From: Isoptericola croceus
GTDB taxonomy: Bacteria > Actinomycetota > Actinomycetes > Actinomycetales > Cellulomonadaceae
Assembly: GCF_029382255.1 (NCBI RefSeq)
Contig: NZ_JARLLG010000010.1
Location: forward strand, 1 to 64,000
Length of the DNA stretch: 64,000 bases
Direction: 5' to 3'
Shown here: one piece after another, positions 17,695-30,094 of the stretch
Numbering within the stretch: position 1 is the first letter of the stretch
Layout of the letters: every line of letters starts with the position of its first letter
Program-made: the position numbers and the translations under genes
The notes under the pieces: model-generated
What the model was told of the DNA's origin: nothing
Databases searched by the model: none
The model's input: only the letters and a program-made list of their open reading frames with translations

Positions 17695-18630
17695 ATGCCC
17701 GCACCCGTAGTCACCCGCGCCCGGCGCCGCCGGCCCGCGTGGCTGCCCTACCTGCCGTACCTGATCCCCGGCGCGGTCCTGTTCGTGGTCGTCATCGGGT
17801 ACCCCCTGTTCACCAACGTCTACATCAGCCTCTACTCGTGGCGGGGCGGCCTCGCACCGCTGCAGTGGGTCGGGTTCGGCAACTACGCCGAGCTGTGGCA
17901 GGACTCGGCCTTCTGGACGTCGTTCCAGAACTCCGTCGCGATGATCATCGCGATGGTCGTCGTGCCGACCCTCATCGGGCTCGTGCTCGCGGCCGTGCTG
18001 TTCGACTACCTGGGCCGCCGTTTCGGTGGCCGCGCGGCGGCGGTGCTGCGCGCGACGTACTACCTGCCGCAGATCCTGCCCGTCGCCGTCGCGGGCGTGC
18101 TGTGGAACTGGATCCTCAACTCCCAGACCGGTGCGCTCAACGTGATCCTGCGCGGCCTGGGCGTCGAGAACCCGCCCAACTGGCTCGGTGACCCCTCGGC
18201 GGCGTTGCCGAGCGTGATGCTCGTGCTCATCTGGGTGCAGATCGGCTATCCGGTGGTCATCTTCATGGCCGCGCTCCAGCGCGTCGACCCCGAGCTGCAC
18301 GAGGCCGCCGAGCTCGACGGCGCGGGCTGGTGGCGCCGGTTCCGGGCCATCACGATTCCGCAGATCCGCCCCGAGACGTTCGTCGTCACCCTCACGTGCA
18401 CCGTGGCGGCGCTCAAGGTCTTCGGCCCCATCTACGTGCTCACGCGCGGTGGCCCCGAGAGCTCCACGCTCGTGCCGAGCTATTACTCCTACCTGAACTT
18501 CTTCGACAAGTCGCGCGTCGGCTACGGCGCCGCGGTCGCGACCGTGCTGACGGTCGTGATCATCCTCGTGGCCGCGGTGATCCTGTCGCTGCAGGCCCGC
18601 GCCGAGCGACGTGAGGAGGCTGGTCACTGA
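17695..18630 (+). CDS. ABC sugar permease (MalF type)
   Basis: A 311-residue CUT1 permease with six membrane segments (YLIPGAVLFVVVIGYPLF first) and the coupling loop HEAAELDGAGWWRRFRAITI. The C-terminus LSLQARAERREEAGH is cytoplasmic. The start is ATG behind GAGGAG. The next permease starts within its stop codon (TGATG). Confidence 0.9.
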   Translation: MPAPVVTRARRRRPAWLPYLPYLIPGAVLFVVVIGYPLFTNVYISLYSWRGGLAPLQWVGFGNYAELWQDSAFWTSFQNSVAMIIAMVVVPTLIGLVLAAVLFDYLGRRFGGRAAAVLRATYYLPQILPVAVAGVLWNWILNSQTGALNVILRGLGVENPPNWLGDPSAALPSVMLVLIWVQIGYPVVIFMAALQRVDPELHEAAELDGAGWWRRFRAITIPQIRPETFVVTLTCTVAALKVFGPIYVLTRGGPESSTLVPSYYSYLNFFDKSRVGYGAAVATVLTVVIILVAAVILSLQARAERREEAGH

Positions 18631-19532
18631 TGGTCGCCACGACCGACACCGCCGCCCCGACGACGGCCAGCACGGGGGACCTGCGGGCGATGCGCCCCGG
18701 CGCCCGCCACCGCCGAGGCGTCGCACGCTGGTTCGTGCTCGCGGGCGCCGTCGTCGTCGCGCTCGCGATGCTCGCGCCGTTCGTGATCATGGTCCTCAAC
18801 GCGGTGAAGTCGCCCGCCGAGTACTCCCAGGACGGGCCGCTGAGCCTGCCCAGCCACCTCTACCTGGACGGCGTCCTGAACTTCTGGAACCGCGTGGACT
18901 TCCCGGTCAAGCTCTGGAACTCGTTCTTCATCTCGGCCATCGTGGCTGTCGCCGGGACGCTCATCTCCTTGCTCAACGCCTACGCGATCGGCATCGGACG
19001 CATCAAGGGCCGGCTGTGGATCGTGATGATCTTCCTGCTCGCCAACATGCTGCCGCAGGAGGCGCTGATCTACCCGCTGTTCGACATGGCGCGTCAGGTC
19101 GGGCTCTCGAACTCGCAGTGGTCGGTGATCATCATCTTCACGGTCATCCAGTCGGCGTTCGGGACCTACCTCCTGGCGTCCGTGCTGGGCACGTTCCCCC
19201 CCGCCTTGCTCGAGGCGGCAGCGCTCGACGGTGCGGGCCGCTGGCGGATCCTGTGGAACGTGGTGTTCCCGATCGTGCGCCCCACGCTCGGGGTCCTGAT
19301 GATCTTCTTCTTCATCTGGACCTGGAACGAGTTCTTCATCCCGCTGGTCATGCTGACGACCAACGACACCCAGACGATCCCGATCGCGCTCGCCTCGCTG
19401 CAGGGCGACCGCATGATGGATGCACCGACGACGAACGCCGGTGCACTCATCTCGCTCCTTCCTGCACTGATCTTCTTCCTGCTCTTCCAGCGCACCCTGA
19501 CCCGGGGCGTCACCGCGGGAGCGGTGAAGTGA
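18630..19532 (+). CDS. ABC sugar permease (MalG type)
   Basis: A 300-residue partner permease with six membrane segments and the coupling loop LEAAALDGAGRWRILWNVVF. It ends LLFQRTLTRGVTAGAVK, typical of the MalG-like half of CUT1 systems. It overlaps the preceding permease (TGATG) and is followed 43 nt later by the GH31 gene. No ATP-binding subunit is encoded nearby. Confidence 0.9.
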   Translation: MVATTDTAAPTTASTGDLRAMRPGARHRRGVARWFVLAGAVVVALAMLAPFVIMVLNAVKSPAEYSQDGPLSLPSHLYLDGVLNFWNRVDFPVKLWNSFFISAIVAVAGTLISLLNAYAIGIGRIKGRLWIVMIFLLANMLPQEALIYPLFDMARQVGLSNSQWSVIIIFTVIQSAFGTYLLASVLGTFPPALLEAAALDGAGRWRILWNVVFPIVRPTLGVLMIFFFIWTWNEFFIPLVMLTTNDTQTIPIALASLQGDRMMDAPTTNAGALISLLPALIFFLLFQRTLTRGVTAGAVK

Positions 19533-19575
19533 GCTCGACGCCCCGCACCACCACCGACGAGAAGGTGAACCGACC

Positions 19576-21876
19576 ATGAAGTTCACGGACGGCTACTGGC
19601 AGTCCAGACCCGGCATCCACCCGCTGTACGCCGTCGAGGTCGACGACATCCGGGTCGACGAGGCCGCCGGCACGATGACGGTCTATGCGCCGACCACCGT
19701 GGTCCGCCACCGCGGCGACACGCTCAACCGGCCGCTGCTCACCCTGACCTACTCCTCCCCGGCGCCGGGTGTCGTGACCGTCCGGGTGGAGCACCATGCG
19801 GGTGCGGTGCGGCGTGGCCCGGACTTCGCGGTGCACGCCGAGCCCGGGTTCGTCCCGGTGGTCAAGGTGGACGAGACCGCCGGCGTCCTGGAGACCGGAG
19901 GGCTCACCGTGCGGGTGCACCGGCGGGGCCCCTGGCGCGTGGACTTCGAGCACAACGGCCAGGTGATCACCTCGAGCCTGCCCAAGTCGGTCGCCGCGAT
20001 CTCGGCGGACACCGGTGACCACTGGGTCCACGAGCAGCTCACCTTGGCGCCGGGCGAGCACGTCTACGGCCTGGGGGAGCGGTTCGGTCCGTTCGTCAAG
20101 AACGGCCAGGAGGTCGACGTCTGGAACGCCGACGGCGGCACGTCCAGCGAGCAGGCCTACAAGAACGTCCCGTTCTACGTCACCTCCGCCGGCTACGGCG
20201 TCTTCGTCGCGCACCCGGAGAAGGTGTCGCTGGAGGTGGCCTCGGAGGTCAACTCACGGGTGCAGCTCTCCGTCCCGGGCCAGTCGCTCACCTACCACGT
20301 GGTCGCGGGGCCGACGCCGAAGGACGTGCTGCGGCGCTACACCGCGCTCACCGGCCGTCCGCCGCGGGTGCCGGCCTGGTCGTACGGGCTGTGGCTGTCG
20401 ACGTCGTTCACCACGGACTACGACGAGAAGACGGTCACCTCGTTCATCGAGGGGATGGCCGAGCGTGACCTCCCGCTGAGCGTCTTCCACTTCGACTGCT
20501 TCTGGATGCGCGAGTACCAGTGGTGCGACTTCGAGTGGGACCCGCGCACCTTCCCCGACCCGGAGGGCATGCTCGCTCGCCTGCACGAGCGGGGCCTGAA
20601 GGTGAGCGCGTGGATCAACCCGTACATCGCCCAGCGCTCGCCGCTCTTCGCCGACGCCGCCGAGCGCGGCTACCTGCTGCGCACGGCCGACGGCGGCACG
20701 TGGCAGTGGGACCTGTGGCAGGCGGGCATGGGACTGGTGGACTTCACCAACCCGGAGGCGACCGCCTGGTACCTCGGGCACCTGGAACGTCTGCTGGACC
20801 AGGGCGTGGACTGCTTCAAGACCGACTTCGGCGAGCGTGTCCCCGTCGAGGGCGTGGTCTGGCACGACGGCTCCGATCCGCAGCGGATGCACAACTACTA
20901 CGCCCAGCTCTACAACGAGGCCGTGTTCGGGCTGCTCGAGCGCCGCCGTGGTACCGGAGAGGCGGTGGTGTTCGCCCGGGCCGCTACGGCGGGCGGGCAG
21001 CAGATGCCCGTGCACTGGGGCGGCGACTGCGACTCCACCTACTCCGCCATGGCGGAGTCCCTGCGCGGTGGCCTGTCGCTGGCGATGTCCGGGTTCGGGT
21101 ACTGGAGCCACGACATCGGCGGGTTCGAGGGGACCCCGGACGCCGGCGTCTTCAAGCGGTGGCTCGCCTTCGGGTTGCTGTCGAGCCATTCGCGGCTGCA
21201 CGGGTCGTCGTCGTACCGGGTGCCGTGGGCCTTCGACGACGAGGCTGTCGACGTCGCCCGGCGGTTCACGCACCTGAAGATGCGACTGATGCCCTACCTG
21301 GGCCGGCTCGCCGAGGAGGTCGTGGGTGCCGGCACCCCGATGATGCGGCCGATGGTCCTGGAGTTCCCCGAGGATCGCGGGACCTACGGCGTCGACACCC
21401 AGTACATGCTGGGCGACTCGCTGCTGGTGGCGCCGGTCCTGCGTCAGGACGGCACGGCCGAGGTGTACGTGCCCGAGGGGCGGTGGACGCACCTGGACGT
21501 CGGCACGGTCGCCGACGGCGGCCCTGTCGACGGTTCGGTCGTGACCGGTCCGCGATGGGTCACTCAGACGCACGGGTTCGCGAGCCTGCCGCTGCTGGTC
21601 CGAGCGGGTAGCGTGCTCCCTGTCGGTGCCCGCACCGACCGTCCCGACTACGCCTGGGCAGAGGGCGTGACGCTGCACTGCGTGGAGCTGGCGGTGGGTC
21701 ACGACTCCGAGGTCAGCGTGCCCGGTGGCGCGGGCGCACCGGCAACCTTCCGTGTACGACGCACCGAGAGCGCCGTCATCGTCTCGAGCGGGAACGCTCC
21801 CACGCGATGGGCGGTCCAGGTCGGTGGCCTGCGGACCGAGGCGAACGGTCCGGGAGAATTGAGGATCGACCTGTGA
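19576..21876 (+). CDS. yicI: GH31 alpha-xylosidase (YicI-like)
   Basis: A 766-residue family 31 alpha-xylosidase, highly similar throughout to E. coli YicI. The nucleophile is D417 (CFKTDFGE) and the acid/base D484 (HWGGDC). The stretch [20 protein letters not shown] carries the Cys-Phe pair that favours xylose over glucose in YicI. It releases alpha-1,6-linked xylose from isoprimeverose and the non-reducing end of xyloglucan oligosaccharides. No signal peptide, so it acts on imported sugar. The GH1 gene starts within its stop codon (GTGA), so the two are coupled: xylose removal, then glucose removal. Confidence 0.95.
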   Translation: MKFTDGYWQSRPGIHPLYAVEVDDIRVDEAAGTMTVYAPTTVVRHRGDTLNRPLLTLTYSSPAPGVVTVRVEHHAGAVRRGPDFAVHAEPGFVPVVKVDETAGVLETGGLTVRVHRRGPWRVDFEHNGQVITSSLPKSVAAISADTGDHWVHEQLTLAPGEHVYGLGERFGPFVKNGQEVDVWNADGGTSSEQAYKNVPFYVTSAGYGVFVAHPEKVSLEVASEVNSRVQLSVPGQSLTYHVVAGPTPKDVLRRYTALTGRPPRVPAWSYGLWLSTSFTTDYDEKTVTSFIEGMAERDLPLSVFHFDCFWMREYQWCDFEWDPRTFPDPEGMLARLHERGLKVSAWINPYIAQRSPLFADAAERGYLLRTADGGTWQWDLWQAGMGLVDFTNPEATAWYLGHLERLLDQGVDCFKTDFGERVPVEGVVWHDGSDPQRMHNYYAQLYNEAVFGLLERRRGTGEAVVFARAATAGGQQMPVHWGGDCDSTYSAMAESLRGGLSLAMSGFGYWSHDIGGFEGTPDAGVFKRWLAFGLLSSHSRLHGSSSYRVPWAFDDEAVDVARRFTHLKMRLMPYLGRLAEEVVGAGTPMMRPMVLEFPEDRGTYGVDTQYMLGDSLLVAPVLRQDGTAEVYVPEGRWTHLDVGTVADGGPVDGSVVTGPRWVTQTHGFASLPLLVRAGSVLPVGARTDRPDYAWAEGVTLHCVELAVGHDSEVSVPGGAGAPATFRVRRTESAVIVSSGNAPTRWAVQVGGLRTEANGPGELRIDL

Positions 21877-23324
21877 GCACCATCAGCACGACCGGGCAGT
21901 TCCCGGACGGTTTCCTGTGGGGGACCGCGACCGCGGCCTACCAGATCGAGGGGGCGGCCGCCGAGGGCGGGCGCGGCCCGTCGATCTGGGACACGCTGAG
22001 CCGCGTGCCCGGCGCCGTCCAGGGTGGCGACACCGGAGACGTCGCCTGCGACCACTACCACCGCTGGGCCGAGGACGTCGACCACCTGGCGCGGCTCGGG
22101 GTCGGGGCGTACCGGCTGTCGATCTCCTGGCCGCGCGTGCAGCCGGGCGGTCGGGGGCCCTTGAACCCCGAGGGCGTGGAGTTCTACCGGAACCTGCTCG
22201 ACGCGCTCCGGGAACGGGGCATCACCCCGTACGTGACCCTCTACCACTGGGACCTGCCCCAGGAGCTGGAGGACGCCGGTGGCTGGGCAGCGCGCGAGAC
22301 GGCGAACGCCTTCGCCGACTACGCCCGGGCCATGGCTCAGGAGCTCGGCGACCGCGTCGCGTTGTGGACCACGCTCAACGAACCCTGGTGCTCGGCCTAT
22401 CTCGGCTACGCCTCGGGCGTGCACGCACCGGGTCGCACCGAGCCGGCGGCGGCGCTTGCGGCCGTACATCACCTCAACCTCGCCCACGGCCTGGCCGTGG
22501 CCGCCATCCGTGACGAGCTGCCCGGGGCGGCCTGCTCGATCACGCTGAACCTGCACGTGCTCCGCGCGGCCTCGGACTCGTCCGCGGACGCCGACGCCGT
22601 GCGGCAGATCGACGGCCTGGCCAACCGCGTGTTCCTCGGGCCGCTGCTCGAGGGTGCCTACCCGGCCGACGTGCAGGCGGACACGGCGGGCGTCTCGGAC
22701 TGGTCGTTCGTGCACGACGGCGACCTCGACGTCGTGCGTCAGCCGTTGGACGTGCTGGGGGTCAACTACTACTCCTCGACCCGCGTGCGCCGGTTCGACG
22801 GCGAGGGGGAGCCGGTGCGGGCCGACGGGCACAAGACGACGGCGGCCTCGCCGTGGGTCGCCGCCGACGACGTCGAGTTCCTGCCGCAGCCCGGCCCGCA
22901 CACGGCGATGGGCTGGAACGTCGAGCCCGGGGGGCTGACCGAGCTGCTGGTGAGCCTGCACGAGCACTACCCGGACCAGCCGCTCGCCGTGACGGAGAAC
23001 GGCGCGTCGTTCACCGACGAGGTCGTCCAGGACCCCGCGCTGGGGATCGCGCGGGTGCACGACGTCGCGCGGGTGGCCTACCTGCGTGACCACGTGGCCG
23101 CCGTCGCCGCCGCGATCGACGCGGGCGCGGACGTGCGGGGGTACTTCGCGTGGTCGCTCATGGACAACTTCGAGTGGTCCTACGGCTACTCCAAGCGGTT
23201 CGGGATCCTGCACGTCGACTACCCGACGGGTGAGCGAACGTGGAAGGACTCGGCCTACTGGTATTCCCGGCTGGCCCGGACCGGTCGGGTCCCTGCGGTG
23301 TTCGAGGCCGGCCCGCTCGCCTGA
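21873..23324 (+). CDS. GH1 beta-glucosidase
   Basis: A 483-residue family 1 beta-glucosidase. The N-terminal signature is [17 protein letters not shown], the acid/base E170 is in TLNEPW, the nucleophile E375 is in VTENGA, and the end shows [20 protein letters not shown]. Cytoplasmic. I chose the GTG at 21873 because it overlaps the GH31 stop (GTGA) and places FPDGFLWG near residue 10, as is usual. It would hydrolyse beta-1,4 glucosyl units exposed after xylose removal, or cellobiose. Last gene of the operon. Confidence 0.94.
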   Translation: MSTISTTGQFPDGFLWGTATAAYQIEGAAAEGGRGPSIWDTLSRVPGAVQGGDTGDVACDHYHRWAEDVDHLARLGVGAYRLSISWPRVQPGGRGPLNPEGVEFYRNLLDALRERGITPYVTLYHWDLPQELEDAGGWAARETANAFADYARAMAQELGDRVALWTTLNEPWCSAYLGYASGVHAPGRTEPAAALAAVHHLNLAHGLAVAAIRDELPGAACSITLNLHVLRAASDSSADADAVRQIDGLANRVFLGPLLEGAYPADVQADTAGVSDWSFVHDGDLDVVRQPLDVLGVNYYSSTRVRRFDGEGEPVRADGHKTTAASPWVAADDVEFLPQPGPHTAMGWNVEPGGLTELLVSLHEHYPDQPLAVTENGASFTDEVVQDPALGIARVHDVARVAYLRDHVAAVAAAIDAGADVRGYFAWSLMDNFEWSYGYSKRFGILHVDYPTGERTWKDSAYWYSRLARTGRVPAVFEAGPLA

Positions 23325-23331
23325 TCCCCGG

Positions 23332-23370
23332 CGACGCGCCCGGGCGTGCGCGACACGCGCGGGCGCGTCG
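23332..23370 (+). terminator. Candidate terminator after the GH1 operon
   Basis: CGACGCGCCC and its exact complement GGGCGCGTCG, separated by 19 nt that can pair further. It starts 8 nt after the GH1 stop. No T-run follows. Confidence 0.5.
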
Positions 23371-23876
23371 AGTGTGAGGAAGATCTGAGACTCACCCGCG
23401 GCCACCGTCGTCCGCGCCCGCTGATGACCGTGCACAGGGTGTGGACCGTGCTCGTCCACGGCTGTGGACGAGCAGCCGCGAGGCGCACGAGATGGCCGTC
23501 CGGAAGCGGTCGCGCCGGTGGATCGAGCGGTGGACGAACCGGGGTGTCGGTGGCGCGTGCGACGATGCTGGAAGGCACCTCCAGAAGCGTCTGGACGGCC
23601 ATTCCGGGCGAATCACACCCGTGTAACAACAACCGTGTCGACCACAACATGTCGTGGGCGAGCGGTCCGCGAACACTAGGTGTAGTGTTTGTGGGACGCG
23701 GAAGCCACCAGGCTCCCGCCCAGTAACATCGGCGTAGTTCCACCGGTGTCGTCACTGGTCACGGCCCCTCGAGAGGGGCCTCAGGGCCGGCAGCGACCGT
23801 CGTGGACCGCACGCCGGGACACGGCATCACGAGACATCGGGCGACCGCCGATCGGCGGCGAGACAGGGAGTGCGAC
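23371..23876 (+). other. Long leader/regulatory region before nrdH
   Basis: About 500 nt without a convincing gene. It contains a perfect 10-bp hairpin with GGCT loop (23450-23473), several GTGGAC-type motifs resembling divergent DnaA boxes (23439-23538), the NrdR box pair (23642-23688), a possible -10 TAACAT (23724-23729), and a GGCCCCT/AGGGGCC stem-loop (23763-23780) in what should be the 5' leader of the nrd message. Confidence 0.6.
23642..23688. promoter_or_regulatory. Paired NrdR boxes
   Basis: Two palindromes, CCACAACATGTCGTGG (23642-23657) and ACACTAGGTGTAGTGT (23673-23688), start exactly 31 bp apart, i.e. three helical turns. Both fit the NrdR box pattern (consensus roughly acaCwAtATaTwGtgt), and the spacing is the one known for NrdR pairs. 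This predicts repression of the nrdHIEF operon by NrdR when dATP is high. Confidence 0.88.
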
Positions 23877-24119
23877 ATGAGCGTCACGGTCTACAGCAAG
23901 CCGGCCTGCGTGCAGTGCGACGCGACCTACCGCGCCTTCGACCGCAAGGGCGTCGAGTACACCGTCGTGGACATCACCGAGGACGCCGAGGCGCTCGAGA
24001 TGGTCCGCGGGCTCGGGTACCTGCAGGCCCCCGTCGTCGTCGCCGGCGACACCCACTGGTCGGGCTTCCGCCCCGACCGGATCAGCGCCGTCGCGGCGCA
24101 GCAGGCCGTCTCGGCCTGA
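23877..24119 (+). CDS. nrdH: NrdH glutaredoxin-like redoxin
   Basis: An 80-residue NrdH redoxin, the electron donor of class Ib ribonucleotide reductase, reduced by thioredoxin reductase. The redox motif CVQC is at residues 11-14 within [20 protein letters not shown], and the typical end GFRPDRIS is present. I chose the ATG at 23877 because AGGGAG lies 6 nt upstream and the protein then starts at MSVTVYSKP as in the family. First gene of nrdHIEF. Confidence 0.95.
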   Translation: MSVTVYSKPACVQCDATYRAFDRKGVEYTVVDITEDAEALEMVRGLGYLQAPVVVAGDTHWSGFRPDRISAVAAQQAVSA

Positions 24120-24587
24120 CACCCCGGCCTGCCGCGATCACCCGCGGTCGGGCCGGCACGCAGCACGTCCTTCGGGGGAGGGTGACATGGGGTCGCTCGT
24201 CTACTTCTCCAGCGTCTCGGAGAACACGCACCGGTTCGTCCAGCGCCTCGGCCTCGAGGAGCTGGGGACGCCGGTCCACCGCATCCCGGTGCGCCCCGCC
24301 GACGGCTTCCTGACGGTCGACGAACCGTACGTCCTCATGGTCCCCACCTACGGCGGGGGCAACGAGGGCGGGTCGGTACCGCGTCAGGTGCGCCGGTTCC
24401 TCGGCGACGCGCACAACCGGTCGTTGATCCGCGGCGTCATCGCCGCGGGCAACACCAACTTCGGCGCTGCCTACTGCATCGCCGGCGACATCATCTCGGC
24501 GAAGTGCCAGGTGCCGTACCTGTACGCCTTCGAGCTGCTCGGGACGGCAGAGGACGCCCAGCGCGTCCGTGACGGATTGGGACGATT

Positions 24588-27796
<3,209 letters not shown>

Positions 27797-27835
27797 CGTC
27801 GTGTCGGACTCCCATCGCCCTCGTGGCTGATCAGG

Positions 27836-27874
27836 GGCCCGGAGCCGCAGCTTGCTGCGGCTCCGGGCCTTTTT
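27836..27874 (+). terminator. Rho-independent terminator of nrdHIEF
   Basis: A perfect 15-bp stem (GGCCCGGAGCCGCAG) with a CTTG loop, followed directly by TTTTT. This is the clearest intrinsic terminator in the window. Confidence 0.95.
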
Positions 27875-27977
27875 GCGTGCCGGCTCTCCATGGACACGTG
27901 TGTGGTGCTCGCCCGGCGGTTGTTGACGGGACTCGCGTGTGGCAGGTGGCAGGTCGGGATTGCTAGCGTTCGCCGCC

Positions 27978-28526
27978 GTGAGCCGTGCCGCGCAACGCCC
28001 GCTGCTGTTCCTCGACGTCGACGGCACGGTGTTACCTACGGGCGGCGTGTCGCTCCCGGAGACTCTCGAGGGCTGGTACGCCACCTGGCAACACCCGAGC
28101 AATCCACAGCTCGCCGCGATCGACCGCTCACACGGTCCCCGGCTCCTGGCGCTCGACTGCGACGTCGTCTGGGCGACGGCGTGGATGCACGACGCGAACA
28201 CGGTGATCTCACCGATTCTCGAACTGCCAGCCCTACCCGTGGCGGAGATGGGAGCACTCCCTGGGCTCGAGGATCCGGTCTGGGCTGACGACGACGCGGC
28301 TGCCGAGCTGAGCTGGAAGACGAGGCACCTGTGCCGGATCGCGGCCGGGCGCCCGTTCGTGTGGATTGACGATGAGCTGACGGGGGCGGACCGTGCGTGG
28401 GTGAGCGAGAACCACGCCGGTCGCGCGCTTCTTCATCGCGTCGACTCGTCGACTGGTGTTCAGGGTGGTGACCTCGACGTCGTCGAGGCTTGGCTGCGCC
28501 GGCTGAACGAGGACGAACTGTCGTGA
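27978..28526 (+). CDS. HAD-like hydrolase
   Basis: About 182 residues. HAD motif I is LFLDVDGTVL near the N-terminus and a late acidic motif is FVWIDDELTG. This indicates a HAD-fold phosphatase-type domain with little cap; the substrate is unknown. The GTG at 27978 is chosen because a TAGCGT -10 box lies 8 nt upstream, suggesting a leaderless mRNA; the frame is open from a GTG at 27939. Stands alone between the nrd terminator and the HIT gene. Confidence 0.75.
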   Translation: MSRAAQRPLLFLDVDGTVLPTGGVSLPETLEGWYATWQHPSNPQLAAIDRSHGPRLLALDCDVVWATAWMHDANTVISPILELPALPVAEMGALPGLEDPVWADDDAAAELSWKTRHLCRIAAGRPFVWIDDELTGADRAWVSENHAGRALLHRVDSSTGVQGGDLDVVEAWLRRLNEDELS

Positions 28527-28608
28527 CGCACTACTGGATCGTTCGATCGGCGCTCCACATAGTCGGCGCTGCTTACCGCGCGCCCTGGCGGACTGGAAGA
28601 CTTCGCTG

Positions 28609-29109
28609 ATGGACGTGACTCATGAGCCGGTCGGATTCAGCTGTCCGTTCTGCCTCGAGCAGCGGGGCTACTCCGACGAGTGGAGCCAGCCCAGTGACAT
28701 CGTCGCGGTCACCGACCGTGCCTACGCGCGTGTCGCGCCAAAGTGGTGGCCCGGCAACCCGGGCAGCGCCCTCGTGATCGCTCGTGCGCACGTTGAGAAC
28801 CTGTACGCGCTTTCACCCGAGGACAACCACGCCGTGTGGGATCTCGTCCAGCAGCTGGCGATCGCTGTCCGTTCGACCTACACGTGCGAGGGAACGTCGA
28901 TACGCCAACACAACGAACCGGCCGGCGACCAGGACCTTTGGCACCTGCACGTTCACGTCTTCCCCCGCCACCATGGTGACGACCTGTACCTTCGCCACCG
29001 CGACGCACGCTGGGTAGAGGCGAGCGAACGCGCAGAGTACGCAACGCGGCTCCGGCGGGCGCTCGGGATGCCCACGACCTTCGAGAACCTCGAGGCGGGG
29101 CGTATGTGA
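28609..29109 (+). CDS. HIT-family nucleotide hydrolase/transferase
   Basis: A 166-residue histidine-triad protein. The HxHxHxx active site is WHLHVHVFPRHHGDD at about residues 117-131, and a CPFC knuckle lies near the N-terminus. The N-terminal half contains VAPKWWPGNPGSALVIARAH, as in HIT proteins that bind nucleotides. It would hydrolyse nucleotide phosphoramidate or dinucleoside polyphosphates; the true substrate is unknown. The gene stands alone with weak GGAAG upstream of its ATG. Confidence 0.85.
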   Translation: MDVTHEPVGFSCPFCLEQRGYSDEWSQPSDIVAVTDRAYARVAPKWWPGNPGSALVIARAHVENLYALSPEDNHAVWDLVQQLAIAVRSTYTCEGTSIRQHNEPAGDQDLWHLHVHVFPRHHGDDLYLRHRDARWVEASERAEYATRLRRALGMPTTFENLEAGRM

Positions 29110-29415
29110 GTCGGGGGCCCTCGTCAGGTGTGGTGGCTGAAGCCCGCCTTGACGGGCGGTGTCACAGCGGTCGCAAGGGCGCTCCGAGCGCTGGACCGGG
29201 ACCTTGACGTCACGTTCCGTGCCTAGCTCCGCGAGGGCAAGCGACCCGGCTCATCGTGCCGAGCGACCTACTTTTCGCGGTTGGTCCGACACGCCCGGGA
29301 TTGAGAAGAGTGCGGCGGCCTGTCTGCGAAAACTGCGCCGCACGTCGACAACACGGCAGGTCCGAGACAGTCACCATCGACGACCTTGGGCGCGGCGGCC
29401 GGAGGTCGGAGTTGG
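29110..29415. other. Gene-free stretch before the TetR gene
   Basis: Around 300 nt after the HIT gene with no convincing coding frame. It holds a weak GCCCG/CGGGC hairpin near 29142-29157 and a locally less GC-rich patch (29265-29440). Nothing else recognised. Confidence 0.4.
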
Positions 29416-29445
29416 TTGCAAACTTCACCGTACGTACGGTATACA
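29416..29445 (+). promoter_or_regulatory. Promoter and operator of the tetR operon
   Basis: TTGCAA (29416-29421) and TATACA (29440-29445) are separated by 18 nt. The spacer is almost filled by a perfect 14-bp palindrome, ACCGTACGTACGGT (29427-29440), a typical size and place for a TetR-type autoregulatory operator. Confidence 0.8.
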
Positions 29446-29452
29446 TATGACC

Positions 29453-29989
29453 ATGAGGCCAAGCTCCCGGACCGAGATCCTCGACGCGGCGTTGCGCGTC
29501 GTCGACGCCGTAGGTGGCGCGGACATCACCTACGAGTCTGTCGCCCGTGAGGCCGGCCTGACCAAGGCCGGGCTGATGTACCACTTCCCCTCGAAGGACG
29601 CCCTGATGATCGGCGTCATCAAGCACGTCATCGCCCGCTGGCAGACCGAGCTGTGCGACGCGCTCGGCGTCCCCCTCGAGGAATCGACCCTGGCTCAGCG
29701 CGTGCGCGCCTTCGTGAACTTCGCGGGGGAGGGCGGGGTGACCCCGGGCGAGTTCGTCGTCTTCACCGAGGCGGTCAGGCGCCCCCAGCTGTCGGCCCCG
29801 TGGCTGGCCTATCTGCGCACCTGGTTCGGCTTCGGCGAGGATGCCGACACCGCCCCGCTCCTGGTGGCGTGGCTGGCTGCGAACGGCTTGTGGATCGCGG
29901 AGGCGACGAACATCCTGACCGTGACCCCGGAACAGCGCGCGGAGCTTCTCGGCCGAATGGCAGGCCTGGTCGAGGAGATGCCCGCATGA
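29453..29989 (+). CDS. TetR-family transcriptional regulator
   Basis: A 178-residue TetR-type repressor. The helix-turn-helix is ITYESVAREAGLTKAGLMYH followed by FPSKDALM; the C-terminal part is the ligand/dimer domain. Two ATGs compete, 29447 and 29453. The first lies only 1 nt after the -10 box; the second lies 7 nt after it, the spacing for a leaderless mRNA, so I chose 29453. It probably represses itself via the 14-bp palindrome. Its stop overlaps the ATG of a frameshifted mini-lipoprotein, with a GNAT gene downstream, which may be its targets. Confidence 0.88.
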   Translation: MRPSSRTEILDAALRVVDAVGGADITYESVAREAGLTKAGLMYHFPSKDALMIGVIKHVIARWQTELCDALGVPLEESTLAQRVRAFVNFAGEGGVTPGEFVVFTEAVRRPQLSAPWLAYLRTWFGFGEDADTAPLLVAWLAANGLWIAEATNILTVTPEQRAELLGRMAGLVEEMPA

Positions 29990-30071
29990 AGAAGTGGCTC
30001 ACCCTGGCCGGCGGATCGCCCCGGTCGCCGTCTTCTCAACCGCGTGCTCGCTCGGCTCCCAGACCCACTGA
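29986..30071 (+). pseudogene. Frameshifted mini-lipoprotein remnant
   Basis: The ATG overlaps the tetR stop (ATGA) and encodes MKKWLTLAGG. Then one base appears to be missing near 30013-30015. In the shifted frame the sequence continues IAPVAVFSTACSLGSQTH and stops at 30069-30071. Read together these give a lipoprotein signal peptide with lipobox STAC and only six further residues. It is therefore the broken leader of a former secreted lipoprotein, or a mini-lipoprotein disrupted by a single deletion. Codons after the shift in the original frame look random. Confidence 0.55.
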
Positions 30072-30094
30072 TGACTACCCCGAGAGGAACGACC

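Noticed and set aside
23691-23876. A cobalamin riboswitch in front of the nrd operon.
   Set aside because: Known in front of some actinobacterial reductase genes, but I could not find a B12-box-like conserved core, and class Ib enzymes do not need B12.
29256-29450. A small plus-strand open frame with a CENC motif in the gap before tetR.
   Set aside because: No ribosome binding site, no recognisable family, and it overlaps the tetR promoter and operator.
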